A stretch of DNA of 64,000 nt from positions 992,001-1,056,000 of the forward strand of contig JAZKJV010000092.1 of the NCBI GenBank assembly GCA_037367405.1, in the 5' to 3' direction. The position numbers were made by a program, and so were the translations under genes. The number at the start of each line of letters is the position of its first letter. Position 1 is the stretch's first letter. Below are positions 11,888-22,152 of this stretch, piece by piece. The DNA comes from Ottelia alismoides (taxonomy: Eukaryota > Streptophyta > Magnoliopsida > Alismatales > Hydrocharitaceae). Below the pieces are notes generated by a model that made no database searches, was not told the DNA's origin, and saw nothing but the letters and a program-made list of their open reading frames with translations.

Positions 11888-12552
11888 CTCGTCCATCCAT
11901 TCTCGTGTTTGCCTTGCTTAGGACGTACTTTGTCCTAAGTATAGGGGGGTGGACGAGCTGAGTGTTCTCTGATCGTTCTGTGTCATCACTCCTGTTGTTT
12001 CCTATACTTAGGGTTTCTTTTACCCTAAGTATAGGGGGAGTGATGTGTACATCCTCTGATCTCGTCTCCATTTTCATCTCATCTTCCCTTTTCTTCTTTT
12101 CTTCTTTTCCTTTTCTATCTTCTTTTTGTATCAAAAAGGTGCCGCCCTTGTAGACAGTTTTCCATACTTAGGACGTACTTTGTCCTAAGTATAGGGGGGT
12201 TGGCACCCCGAGTTCTTTCATTTTCTTTGATCCTCTCCATTGTCTCCTCTTCTTGTCTATACTTAGGGATATCTTACCCTAAGTATAGGGGGAGACAATC
12301 TGAGTACGATCTGTTCATTCCCACCCTTGACCCTCCCTGCGTTGTGAACACTCTGCTATACTTAGGATTCTTTGATCCTCAGTATAGGGGGGACGGTCAA
12401 CTTCTTATTGGTTCATTCATTTATTCTTCAGACTTGTCTATACTTCGTACGAGTTATGTCTTCTCTTTTCTTTCCGATCTATGAGGACATAGCTCAAGCT
12501 AAGTATAGGGGGGTCGTATATACTGTGTATATACTTTAGCCATAACTCGTAC
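11888..12552 (+). repeat. R1 array of six hairpin / polypurine-tract modules
   Basis: Each module is an outer stem enclosing an inner hairpin and a G-run. Outer arms: M1 11888-11896/11950-11958 (GCTCGTCCA); M2 11984-11992/12037-12045 (CATCACTCC); M3 12138-12143/12202-12207 (GGTGCC); M4 12239-12247/12291-12299 (ATTGTCTCC); M5 12327-12332/12395-12400 (TTGACC). Inner stems read TATACTTAGG.. / ..CCTAAGTATA with 6-8-base loops: 11917-11939, 12003-12033, 12164-12192, 12258-12287, 12356-12387. Each is followed by TATAGGGGG or TATAGGGGGG, the same core as the true polypurine tract at 14421-14439. M6 (12439-12507) is a longer imperfect stem with a competing partner at 12541-12552. The pairing is directly visible; function is inferred. 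Confidence 0.85.
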
Positions 12553-12599
12553 TTTCGTATTTTCCTAATAATATGGCTAATCATTCTTTAAAATTCATT

Positions 12600-13360
12600 A
12601 AAATCCTTAATAAAAAGGTGTTTTGTTCCTCAAAGTCTTTTTGTATATACTGGTTAATAAATCAGGTGAAAATGTTTTTTGCAAAATGTTTGAAAAATAT
12701 TTTGAAAATCTTTGTGAACATCTATTGAAAACTATTTTGAAAATGTTTTGTTACATGTTTTCAACCAGTGTAAAAAGGTGTGGTTTTGCAAAATCTATTT
12801 TCTTTGTGTGAAATAAAATGTTTGAAAAATGATTTGCAAATAGTTTGAAAAATGGTTGCAAAAAATATTTGAAAAATCTATCTATACTGTTTGGAAAACC
12901 TTTGCAAAATGATTTTCAAATGTGTGTACGTGTTTGCAAAAGTGTTTGTAAAAATTATTTTGGACTATAGTTTTCAAAAATTGTGTGAAAAGCTAGTGTC
13001 AAATAAGTTTGAGGAATATATGCATCACACCAAAATCCACTATATAGATATGTGTATAAAATTGAGCACTTACCCTTGTAAATTCTTAAAATCCACTTCT
13101 TGTAGATATAAGAAGCACTCCCGTGTACATATTTTTAACCTTGTTCTCAGCCAAAATCTTTTTGTTTTCAAAATTCCCAAAAACATTTGCAAAATTAGAA
13201 TCCAAAAACATTTGAAAAATCTTTTTGAAAAATACAAAAAAATTGCATATGCATCATCATCATCTTTTCAAAAATCCATAAAAAGTTCAAAATCTTTGAA
13301 AATTACATCACAAAAATATTTTCTGCATTGCATTTGCATAGCATGAGCATTTTTCGGATT
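12600..13360 (+). repeat. R1 AT-rich block of degenerate TTTGAAAA repeats
   Basis: The phrase TTTGAAAA / TTTGCAAAA recurs dozens of times without a fixed period. The same kind of block, inverted, occupies 31950-32520 in R4 at the same relative place between hairpin array and 3' block. The open frames here are low-complexity and not credible genes. Confidence 0.7.
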
Positions 13361-13379
13361 GAGTTTGATAGTTGAACAA

Positions 13380-14420
13380 CTCTAAGTAAAATCCGGAGAT
13401 TGTAGATTGATTGGACCTTAAAATCTACCTAATAACAGGAACCTTATAGGAACTGGATTTGAGGTACTTCAGGTCTAGTTGACTTAATTCTTTGAGGATC
13501 ACGGGACTTGGTTCAATGGATTCTTGACTGCCTAAGTAGAGTATTTCGGATCACACGCACGACTCTTGTTGATAATGACCTAACTTGGACGCATGCACCT
13601 TTCACATGGCTCAACTCAGTTGGAGTGGTGAGGGGATTGGATTTGCCGGTATGAGATGCACACAAGTGGAAACATTTGTCCTCCTCTAGGGAGGGAAGTG
13701 CACCCCAACCCGTCCAGTGATAAGGAAGTCTAAAGACAGGAGGTTGTGGGTTGCAATAAAGCTTCAAAAGAGGGATAGTCTACTGGCTCAAGAGGAAAAA
13801 CTCCTTATGTAAATGCTGCTGTGAATAGTAGCAAAGTATGTACAAATGTTGTAAAGCCAATAAGCAAGCTTGAGTTCCAAAGTCAAATATGTGAGCCTAC
13901 AGTAGGATGACTTGACTACACTGGTCTTGCATCCCAGGATAGGTAGCTACACTAGTTACCGTCCATTCTTCTCTTCACCCCCTCCTCTTGAGCTGGTTGC
14001 CACTTGAACTTAGAAGGGAATACCCCGCTCCTCGAGGATGGAGTTATTGGATTGGGGAATCATTGGATTGTCGTACTGGAGAAGTCAGTTTCTTTGTCAT
14101 TTCAGCTCGGGAGAGCCACCATCACTTACACTGTACGAGTCAGACTCATAGTCGTAAGGGTTTGCGTATGAATTGAGATATTTCTGACCTGGCTATTGAG
14201 GAGACTTGAACAGAGTTTTGGTATTCTCAGAGGCTGTTGGATTTTAAATTCGGTTCTCATTATGGTTCCGCCCGCACTAAAATTCCAAAGGTCCGCTTAA
14301 GCTCCAAACTTTGATTTTGTGAAGACAAGTTTGATAATTAAACTAAATCCAAGCTCTTCTTTTTCTTTTCTTTCTTTTTCTTTTTGCACTTATTGCATAA
14401 GTGTTTGCTAGGGACTAGCA
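13380..14420 (+). other. R1 conserved 3' internal block
   Basis: This kilobase aligns with 30790-31880 of R4 (reverse orientation) in strong blocks. Examples are the segment around 13690-13700 (GAGGGAAGTGCACC), around 13610-13640 and 14010-14035 (AGAAGGGAATACCCCGCTCC). It holds an antisense open frame at 13513-13767 and a short sense frame at 13988-14176 (ELRREYPAPRG also readable in R4). No known domain. It may be a conserved non-coding region or a remnant of an accessory gene. Confidence 0.65.
13513..13767 (-). CDS. Conserved antisense open frame in R1 (hypothetical, doubtful)
   Basis: Eighty-four codons open on the strand opposite to the element. They match without any indel the frame 31502-31750 in R4, which is likewise antisense there. 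Shared residues include KLYCNP, GALPSL.ED, CAS, KSNPLTTPT.LS.VKGA and QVRS. Both frames are bounded upstream by the same TAG and have no ATG; the first sense codon after it is followed by TTG. Hand counting of differing codons gives no clear excess of third-position changes, which argues against selection on the protein. It could be an exon, or simply a conserved non-coding block that happens to be open. Confidence 0.3.
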   Translation of the reverse strand: MKLYCNPQPPVFRLPYHWTGWGALPSLEEDKCFHLCASHTGKSNPLTTPTELSHVKGACVQVRSLSTRVVRVIRNTLLRQSRIH

Positions 14421-14439
14421 AAGGTAAAGTATAGGGGGA
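14421..14439 (+). other. R1 polypurine tract
   Basis: AAGGTAAAGTATAGGGGGA directly abuts the 3' LTR start (TGATG at 14440). It would prime plus-strand synthesis. Its core is the sequence repeated in the upstream array. Confidence 0.93.
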
Positions 14440-17400
14440 TGATGAATCCACATTTCATCATCTTTATTCTATCATTTTGGCATCAAAAACCCTTGTAAAT
14501 GCATGTAAATGCCCTTAAATCCATCATCTTAACATGCATGCATGTACATGTGAATAGTATATAAAATACTAAAATTAAAGCCAAAATTATAGAATAAATA
14601 AAAGAAAAGAAAAGGAATAAAATATTGTAAGTATTTTATGACCCGAAACCTTGAGACCTAGGCATCTCAATGACTAGGTCAACAAGGAATAAAGTAGGGG
14701 AGATAAGGGTCAAATACCTATACTTTTTAATTCATTCTTTATTCATTTTGGGACCTAATTTTGATTCTACTTTTTATACATCAAATAAAGAAACTTTGTA
14801 CATGAAAGTTGTAGATAATTTTATATAGAAAAATACAAAATTGATTTACAGACAAAAGGCTATGGTCTGAATAAAAATCCAGAATCCCAACTTCCCGGAC
14901 TCGTATCTCACAGATGAAAACTCCAAATGCAGCAAACTCACCTTTAATTGTATATAGAATAAAATAAGCTATTTGATGGCGGTGGTTTCGCATTTGGGGG
15001 AGCTACGATTTGAAAGTTGAGTTTTGGACCCTCATTGTATAATTGTACAGATTAAAATATTCATTTTATTATTTATTCATTATTTTTATAATTTTATATT
15101 TTATAATTTTGTAAATATTATTTATAATAAATTTTTATATTAAAATCAGAATAAAAACACAAAAGAAAAATAAAATAAAATACTTGTAAATAAAGTACAT
15201 AGGTATTATACCTATACTTATACCTATATAAAGTACACTTTTATTTTATTAAATATACAAACTTCATCAGAAAATTAAAATAAAAATATATTTAAGTTTA
15301 TAAAAGTATTTTATAAATTTATAAATTAATAATCAAAAATAAATAAATTAAATTTATAAAATAAAAATAAAAGGAATAAAGTATATAGATATTATACCTA
15401 TAAAGGGCATAATAGGTAACTTGTAAAAATAAACCTCATAAAAATAATTAAAAATCATGATAAAATTATTTACAAAATTATAAACAATTTTTTTTATAAC
15501 CTAAAACTAAATAAATCATTTTCTATTTTAAATTAATTTTTAAAGCATTTCCAGGAGGTTTTTCCTGGTTGGTCCACGTGGACCAACCAGGTGGTCGGGC
15601 TCGTTGACCGAGGTCAACAGCCTGACCTTCCTCCCAGCCTGTGTCAGAGATAGGTTTTGTCTCAATTTCGCCCATTTTTCGAGGATGCCTCTTTCACCTT
15701 TGGTGATGGTATCTTCTTGACATTTCTTCCTCTTGCATCGATGATACACGCCCAAGGATTACCTTGGTGCGTGGATCACTGACGCGCCTCCTATCCCTCG
15801 ATCTACAGGCCTTCGCCACTCATTTCAAACCGAAGTCCCCACTTTCCTTCTCCCTTTTGAACCGCCTTTGGCCAGTGCCAGGACCTCTGAGGGATATCTG
15901 GTGGATCCCCGGTGATCCCCGACCACGTTGAGGTGTAGCCCAGGCGCTCCTGGGCATGTTCCAACCCATCTCCGGCGGTTGCTCTGCCGTGAGGTTAACC
16001 TCGGGTCTACAGCCCTTGAGGTCCACTTTCTTACTTTTTTCTTGCTTGATTTTTCTTCCAGTAGCATTAGGATTAGTTTGCTGCCATCATTTTCAATCGA
16101 CACCACTTCGTTCACCATCACCGTCCCCTCACCGGAGCTTGCTCCGGCGAGCCCCATTTTCACCACTCTCCGCCGCAATCCACAGTTTGGAGGGGCGAGG
16201 CATTTTACCCTCGCCCTCCGTAACCCCTTTGCAGGTTTTTGGAGCGTCAAAAGGCACCTGGGGAAGTTTTGACCGTTCGCCGGACCTCATGGGCTTCCTC
16301 CTCTTCTCCGACGACGTGGAGGAGTCCTCAAGCATCTCGTGGCATTTTGTTTCCTCCAGGATATAGAGAAACCCTCCAGCGTGCTCTTGGACACATTTGC
16401 AACGACGGAAGACGGAGAAAGAAGGCATGCGCGACGGACGAAGGTCTCCGGGCATGTGTTCTTGCTCTGTTCTTGCTGGGCCTCGCCGAGCCGTTGATGG
16501 CCGCTCTGTTCTTGCTGAGCCACAGCTGTCGTTGGATCTAGTCCATCCGTCACCGTCCGATCTTGCTGACAGATCTAATCGCAGCCGTTATAATCGAAGG
16601 GGTACAGGGCCACGGATCGCTGCCACGTGTCAAGTACACCCTCATCTGTCGTCCGTGCCCGTCTAAGTTGGGTATTTTGCGTAGTTGACCCAACTTATTT
16701 TTGTATTTATTAAATAACCTTGAAACTTTCATCTACGTTTTAAATAGTTGTATAATTTGCAAGTAACCCCCTACTTTTGGGCTATTCCCATTTTGACCCT
16801 CGCCAGGTCACGTGCTCTACGCACGTGATGTGGCGATTTTGCAGTCAGACCCTCGAGGTTTTTGAAATTGCAGTTAGGTCCTTCCCAAGCGCGTGCAAGT
16901 CACGCACCCTGGTGGGCATTTTGCACCTGCACCCTCCCAGGTTTGGAAATTTATGATTGGTCCATAAAATTAAATATTCAGAGTTATATTTTGTTGGAAA
17001 ATTGCATGTATGCCCCTGGATGTTTGTGTATTTGCATATATACCCCTGTCAGGCCTATCATTTTTGTGTGCTTGCTCTATTTATTTAAGGCATCATATTA
17101 ATTCCAAAAAAAATCTCCAAAAATCACATTAAGCTCATGTTAACTTGCATTTGCACGCTATATTTTTGCATTTTATTTTTATTGCATTTTAACATTTATT
17201 AAAAATCAAAAATATGCATTTTAGCTACTGTCTAGGTTAGAAAATACCAAAAAAATATTAAAACATCTAGAAAAATTCCAAAAAAATTACCTACTATCTA
17301 TTTTATCATATTTTAGTGTTAACCCAAAAATCACTAAAAATTGCAAAAGAAAAACCTTAAAAAATTCAAAAATACCTAAAAACTTCAAAAAAATCTAAAA

Positions 17401-18121
17401 AACTAAAGAAAACTCCAAAAAATACAAACTCAGTCCCTGTAGGTTTCTTATTTTATTCCCTTTATTTTAAAATTAGTTTGGAAAATTTTTGTGGCTGTTT
17501 GATATTTTTCATTTATCTTTTACTCACAGCCAGTAGCTTATTCCCTGTTTTCCTTTATTTTGCCTTCTAAAAATACAAAAAGATTCTGAAAAATACCCAA
17601 AAATCACAAAATAGTAAAAAATCATAAAAAGACCAAAAATATTTTATTTCTGATTTTTTTAGCATTTTTACATATTTTTATAGATATTCTAGCATCTCTT
17701 TTATTATATAGTTTATATATTCTAATATTGAAAAAGAAAATTATATAACATAAAAATAAAAAAAATCAGCAAATTAAAAATCAAAATACAAAATAAAAAT
17801 TAAAAAAATAAAATAAAAATTAAAAACCCACAAAAATATTTGCATTGCATAGTGTAGACAACACATCACTTTCACACGCATACACATTTGTAGATCTACC
17901 CTGCCTTGCTCCCTGTGTTCAAACTCTCTGCATATTTGCTTCTATACACCTTGTTTGTAGAGTTAAGAATAAATTTTAGCTCCACTATTTGCTTGTCATT
18001 TCTTGATATCTATTGTGTGGGTTAATTGTTGATTAATTAGGGATTTTTAGCGGTCACCGCAACGACCTTTGTGTTCCCGCTTTGTGTGGAACGCTAGACC
18101 ATTGGAAATTCCTATTTATCA
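14440..18121 (+). repeat. R1 3' LTR (3,682 bp, full length)
   Basis: TGATGAATCC to TTATCA, followed by the GAGTG duplication. It retains the 992-base central segment missing from the 5' LTR, including the palindrome and W-box pair at 15564-15618. Its open frames (for example 15825-16250 minus, 15928-16366 plus) lie wholly in LTR sequence with no domain, so I did not call genes. Confidence 0.95.
15564..15618 (+). promoter_or_regulatory. 28-bp G-box palindrome plus inverted W-box pair in R1 3' LTR
   Basis: CCTGGTTGGTCCAC at 15564-15577 is followed at once by its exact reverse complement, centred on CACGTG. Twelve bases later GTTGAC and GTCAAC (15603-15618) face each other across CGAG, an inverted pair of TTGAC W-box cores (WRKY sites). 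S5 has the shortened equivalent: GGTCCACGTGGACC at about 26395-26408 and GAGTTGAC/GTCAACTC at 26423-26442. The R1 5' LTR has lost the whole stretch. Confidence 0.6.
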
Positions 18122-18981
18122 GAGTGCATCGTGATCCAACGGTAGCTGTAGAGTGTGAAGAATGGGGCTCGATCCGACGGTAAGGAAGGGCTAACAAAGA
18201 ACAGAGAAGAACCCCCACCTGGGCGAGGTTCTTTCGACGATATCTCCCGTCTCTAGCGTTCTTTAAGGTTCCAAAATTCCCTAACGGTTCCTGGTGGTCT
18301 CCTCTATCTACGGAAAGGCTCAGAATGGCCTGAAGACCACCCTGTCTCGCCAACGAGGGCGGCGAAGCCAAGGGGTTACAGGTATCTCCTGCAAAGGTCC
18401 AGGTAGCTCCCAGGTCAGTCTCTGATGATCTGACCTGCATAGGAAGCATGCTCCGGTCGAGGGCAGGGTACCTCGACCTGATTAGTGGTGGATGGATGCG
18501 GGGGAATTGATATGGGGGTCGCTCTAATGAAGTGAGGAGTTGGAGCACCGCAGGACTAGATCAGAAGGAGATCTGGACAAATGGAGTGTGTGGGATGATC
18601 AGAATGTGTAGAGGGACGAAGTGGGGCCGTAAGGCGGGGCAGAGAACCATGGAAGTACAATGAAATCGTTCGCCAGAGCGGAGCTTCGGCGAACTACGAT
18701 TTGAGGATCTACGCTACAGCTATGCCCTAAGCATTACGGTAACTACAGAATTAAAATGCAGGACTCAAAACCTATAGAAATAAGGAAAGATACACAGCTC
18801 GTACCTGTCGGAGATGGTACGGAGTAGAGGTGGCCGGAGCGCTGCCGTGGGGTACACCTCCTCCTCCTGGAGCCTCTTGAGACCTCGGGAAGACGCCTCC
18901 TGTCACAAGGGTCCTCTCAAGAACAGGGTTTAGAGCTCTAAGTATCGGAATGGTGACCAAAATATCAATGGAGGACGAAGG

Positions 18982-18993
18982 CTTTATTTATAG
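18982..18993 (-). promoter_or_regulatory. TATA box of R2 LTR promoter
   Basis: Minus-strand CTATAAATAAAG is a near-consensus plant TATA box within the GC-richer half of the LTR. R4 has the weaker CTTAAATAAAG at the equivalent place (29176-29186) in its 3' LTR. Transcription would start about 30 bases downstream, near 18950, heading left. The start is inferred, not observed. Confidence 0.55.
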
Positions 18994-19193
18994 ACCAAGG
19001 TGGATACCTTATTGACCGGGCAATTGCAATGATTTGAGCGTATATACAAGATATCTGAGTAGTTGGCGTGTATGTACAATGATCAATGATCATTTTTGCT
19101 GGAGAAATCGATCGCGATGGATGGATGGAGCGGTCGGGAAAAAGGGAGGAAATCGTGTGAGACGGATTTGCGTCAAATCAGAGTTGGGGGAGA

Positions 19194-19210
19194 GTTGACC
19201 AGAGGTCAAC
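19194..19210 (-). promoter_or_regulatory. Inverted W-box pair in R2 LTR
   Basis: GTTGACC-AGA-GGTCAAC, two facing TTGACC cores, about 200 bases upstream of the TATA box. Equivalent pairs occur at 29393-29408 and 39510-39525 (R4), 26423-26442 (S5), 15603-15618 (R1) and 50200-50214 (S6); 44251-44266 (R3) is eroded. Confidence 0.6.
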
Positions 19211-20526
19211 AATCGTTGGACGCTGATTGACCTACGTCAGCGTAAAATGACAAATTAGGCTGACCAATTATTGAATTATTAATTAAACCTAATAAATGAT
19301 TTTATTAATTTTTTTATTATAAAATAAAAATGTTTATTTTTTAATGTAGTATTTTATTATGATAATTTTTATTTTTTGGTGGATTTTATTAGTAGTTAAT
19401 TTTTAATAGTGTATTTATAGGTGTTTTTACCTGTATTTTGGTTAATTTTTTTATTTTGTATATTTTATTTTATTATTTTATTCTTTTATTTTATTTATTT
19501 ACAACGTATTTTAAGGTATGTAATTCATACACTTAAATAAATAGGTATGTATAATATGTAGGTATACTTATAGGTATTTTATCTATGTTTTATATACATC
19601 TTTTTATTTTAATATATTTTATTGGATTTTATCTTGGGTTCATATTATGAATAATATATATAATATTGTAAAATATAAATGAATAAAGAATAAAAGAAAA
19701 GGCCCCTTTTATTTCTATACAGATTCAACTATAGGTATTTGGCCAATGTTTTCACATAGACTTAATTTATTTTACCTTTTATATTTGGTTTTATTTTGAT
19801 TTCAATATGCACATATGTTATAAATAATAATTACAAAATTACAAAAATATAAATTTGTGAAAATAATGAAGGATGAATAAAATGAATATTTTAATCGAGT
19901 ATAATGTACAATGGGGGTCAAAAACCTAACTTTCACATAGTAACTTTAAAAAATATGAAACCACACCATTAAATAGCTTGTGAAAGGTTATATACTATTA
20001 GAGTGCTTTTGATATGTTTTGAGTTTTTATTTGAAAGATATGGGTCTGTGAAGTTGGGTTTTTTGGCTTTTTATTTTGTGTAAAATGTACCCTGTGTATT
20101 ATTTTTGTACAAACTCAATTTTGTATTTTTATTTATATTATTATCTACAACTTTCATGTACAAAGATTCATTATTTTATGAATAAATAATAAAGACTAAA
20201 ATAGGTGTCAAAAATGCTTAAATATTGAATAAAAGAATTGGGTTTTTATTCTATTTTTGGCCCTTATCTCCCCCACTTTATTCCTTGTCGACAACTCAAT
20301 TCTTGACTTGGTCTCAGGATTCAGGGTCATAAAATATATTTGATATTTTATTTCTTTTTCTTTTCTTCTCTTTATTCTATAATTTTGGCATTAAAAATCA
20401 TCTTTTATATACAATAAATACAATAAATAATGAGTGCTATTTTGTACCAATTAAGGCTATTTACATGTATTAGCTAGGGTTTTGGCCAAAATGATAGAAT
20501 AAAGGTGATGAAATGGAGATCCATCA

Positions 20527-21744
20527 GTCGGTGTTCTACATAAAGCGAGAACATCGTCGTCGACCAAGTCTTACTCACCCACATACGATAGCAGCACCGA
20601 TACTTCGGAAATCTAGGTGTACAACAAGGTAGTATCCAGGATGGGATTTGGCTCTAATCCTTATGATAGTGCTCTCTCACTTGGAAAGACACCTCTCGAT
20701 AGTACTTGAAAATAATGAGGGCTTTGCTCACCCAATGCAATGAATCCAAGTAATAAATTTTATTTAGGTTGAAGTATTTTTAGCAATCCTTTTGTATTTT
20801 TTGTGTTATCACCAACTTTGAGTAGATTCAATACAAGTGCATGATGTTTTTATTGATTTTTCTTTTTGCCTAGGTTGTCCAAATTAGAGGGAGAAGGTCG
20901 AAATGCAATGCAAGTCAGAAAATGATAATGAATGCTCAGATAGAAGACTCACTGTAATTCCCAGCTCTCTCCATGTGGGATGCAAGGCGGAAAGTTTTTA
21001 AACCTAATATATATGCAAATGGAATGATGAAATGGCCCTAAGAACAGGGAGTGTTATTAGCGTGAAGAACTTAATGTCAACCCTTAGAATAATCATCCAA
21101 AAGTCTGGTCTTGGAGACAACCTCGGTTCCCGCCACAATAGATTCTGCTAGCGATGTACGGTTCCTCTCTTGATGCTCGATGATCACTAAGTTTTATCAA
21201 TTAATTTTGAGAAAAGTCCAATTGTAATGTAATCTATAGGAACATGAATTTCCTAAGGGATGTGGACCTAGCTATCGAGCAAGCACATCTAGATCTAGGG
21301 GCTCAATCACAGAAAACAAATAAAGCAAAGGCATAAAACTCAAAACACGGGAAACAAAGAAAATAAAGGCGTTGAAAATCACAAAAAATCCGATGAGCCA
21401 CCAAGTGAAAAACACTTGAAAATTAGGCTCCATTGTTCAAGAACCAAGTACCTATATTACTACAAATTAATAAATGCACTCTCTCACAAAAAGAAAAAGA
21501 AAACTATGCTAAATTCCTCTCTCTCTCTCTCTTGCTCTCTCCTCCTGGTCTACAAGTAGAAGGACCAAGTCTTCTCGAACTGGTTGCCTCAACCATATAG
21601 GTGGTCACCATCATCTCAAAGTCCCTCACAAGAAAAAATAGAAGAGACAGATATTATCACAATGAACAATTATTATCAAATAAAATAGAAAATAAATAAA
21701 CAAATTAATGAGATCAAAATGACCCAAATTCTATCGTACATTTT
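20527..21744 (-). other. R3 leader fragment
   Basis: Non-coding. Matches R2 leader 2860-4180: both contain the GATAG.AGCACC block (20585-20600 versus 2901-2916), the CTAATCCTTA block and CTCTCCATGTGGGATGCAAG (20970-20989). No frame of interest. It stops abruptly at the R2 LTR end. Confidence 0.75.
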
Positions 21745-21764
21745 GCTCCTCGGCAACAGCGCCA
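21745..21764 (-). other. R3 primer binding site
   Basis: Minus-strand TGGCGCTGTTGCCGAGGAGC, two changes from the R1 site. Two bases separate it from the LTR at 21767. Confidence 0.88.
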
Positions 21765-21766
21765 TT

Positions 21767-22152
21767 TGACGAACAGGAAAATGGAGGGATCTAAAATGAG
21801 CCTCACAATTCGAGGACTTAGTCAATGTGTTGATCTCTCTATAACCGTGTTCAATCAAGAATTAACCCACACAAGAAATAAATCAATCAAGTAAGGGGTC
21901 AAATTTTACCATACTCTATAATGAAATGTATAGCTGATAAGTACAGTAGGGGTTGAACTCAAGGAACAATGGAGAATAGAAAATCCAAATTGGCCAAAAA
22001 TAACAATAAAGGATTTTGGGCTTTTTTGTATTTTTGAAATTTTATGGGTTCTAAATTATACTTAATTTTTCAAATTTAAATTCTTTTTAATTTTAAATTT
22101 TATAATTTTTATTTCCTTTTTAAATTTTCTGAGTTTTAATTTGTATACTATT
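21767..22152 (-). repeat. R3 5' LTR piece 1 (LTR 3' end)
   Basis: Runs from the LTR end at the PBS to the left end of T1. The block around 21850-21950 (AATTAACCCACAC, AAATCAATCAAG, GTATAGCTGATAAG) matches R4 at 26748-26850. LTR sequence resumes at 23494. Confidence 0.8.

Larger units (their letters stand above)
5768..18121 (+). mobile_element. R1: complete non-autonomous Athila-like LTR retrotransposon
   Basis: The element is 12.35 kb, starts TGATGAATCC and ends TTATCA. It is flanked by perfect 5-bp duplications GAGTG at 5763-5767 and 18122-18126. Parts in order: 5' LTR, PBS, leader, short gag-like frame, aspartic protease with acidic tail, hairpin/polypurine array, AT-rich block, conserved 3' block, polypurine tract, 3' LTR. 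The internal region is only 5,963 bp. I find no gag core, RT, RNase H or integrase, so the element must have moved with enzymes supplied in trans. It is inserted in the R2 LTR. A hand comparison of the first ~240 bases of its two LTRs shows roughly 15 differences. Confidence 0.95.
1..20526 (-). mobile_element. R2: Athila-like Ty3/gypsy element, 5' half, interrupted by R1
   Basis: R2 reads right to left. Its 5' LTR starts at 20526 (TGATGGATCTCC on the minus strand) and ends at 4202. A two-base gap and a tRNA-Asp-type PBS follow, then a leader and a gag remnant running off the window at position 1. Pol and the 3' LTR would lie left of the window. Element R1 with its GAGTG duplication splits the 5' LTR, whose net length without R1 is about 3.97 kb. 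The right flank (20527 onward) is the leader of a related element, R3, so R2 appears nested in R3. The R2 target duplication cannot be tested because the left end is outside. Assignment to Athila rests on the PBS and on gag similarity, not on RT. Confidence 0.85.
18127..20526 (-). repeat. R2 5' LTR, 5' part (right piece)
   Basis: Continuation of 4202-5767 beyond R1. It reads leftward from TGATGGATCTCC at 20526. GC-richer 18150-19200 resembles 28200-29450 and 38350-39560 of R4. The AT-rich 19250-20520 part ends with the same motif (AAAATGATAGAATAAAGGTGATGAAATG) seen at the start of all minus-strand LTRs here; that motif is at 20489-20514. Confidence 0.88.

Noticed and set aside
11900..12520. 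CRISPR-like array
   Set aside because: Repeats are hairpins with unequal spacing in a plant retrotransposon; no cas genes, and the context is eukaryotic.
15825..16541. Several 100-140 codon frames in the R1 3' LTR (and 6491-6909 in the 5' LTR)
   Set aside because: They lie in GC-richer LTR sequence, overlap on both strands, and show no domain. Conservation equals that of the LTR as a whole.
18054..18548. 164-codon minus-strand frame at the R1/R2 junction
   Set aside because: It crosses the R1 LTR end and the target duplication, so it is a chance fusion of two LTRs.
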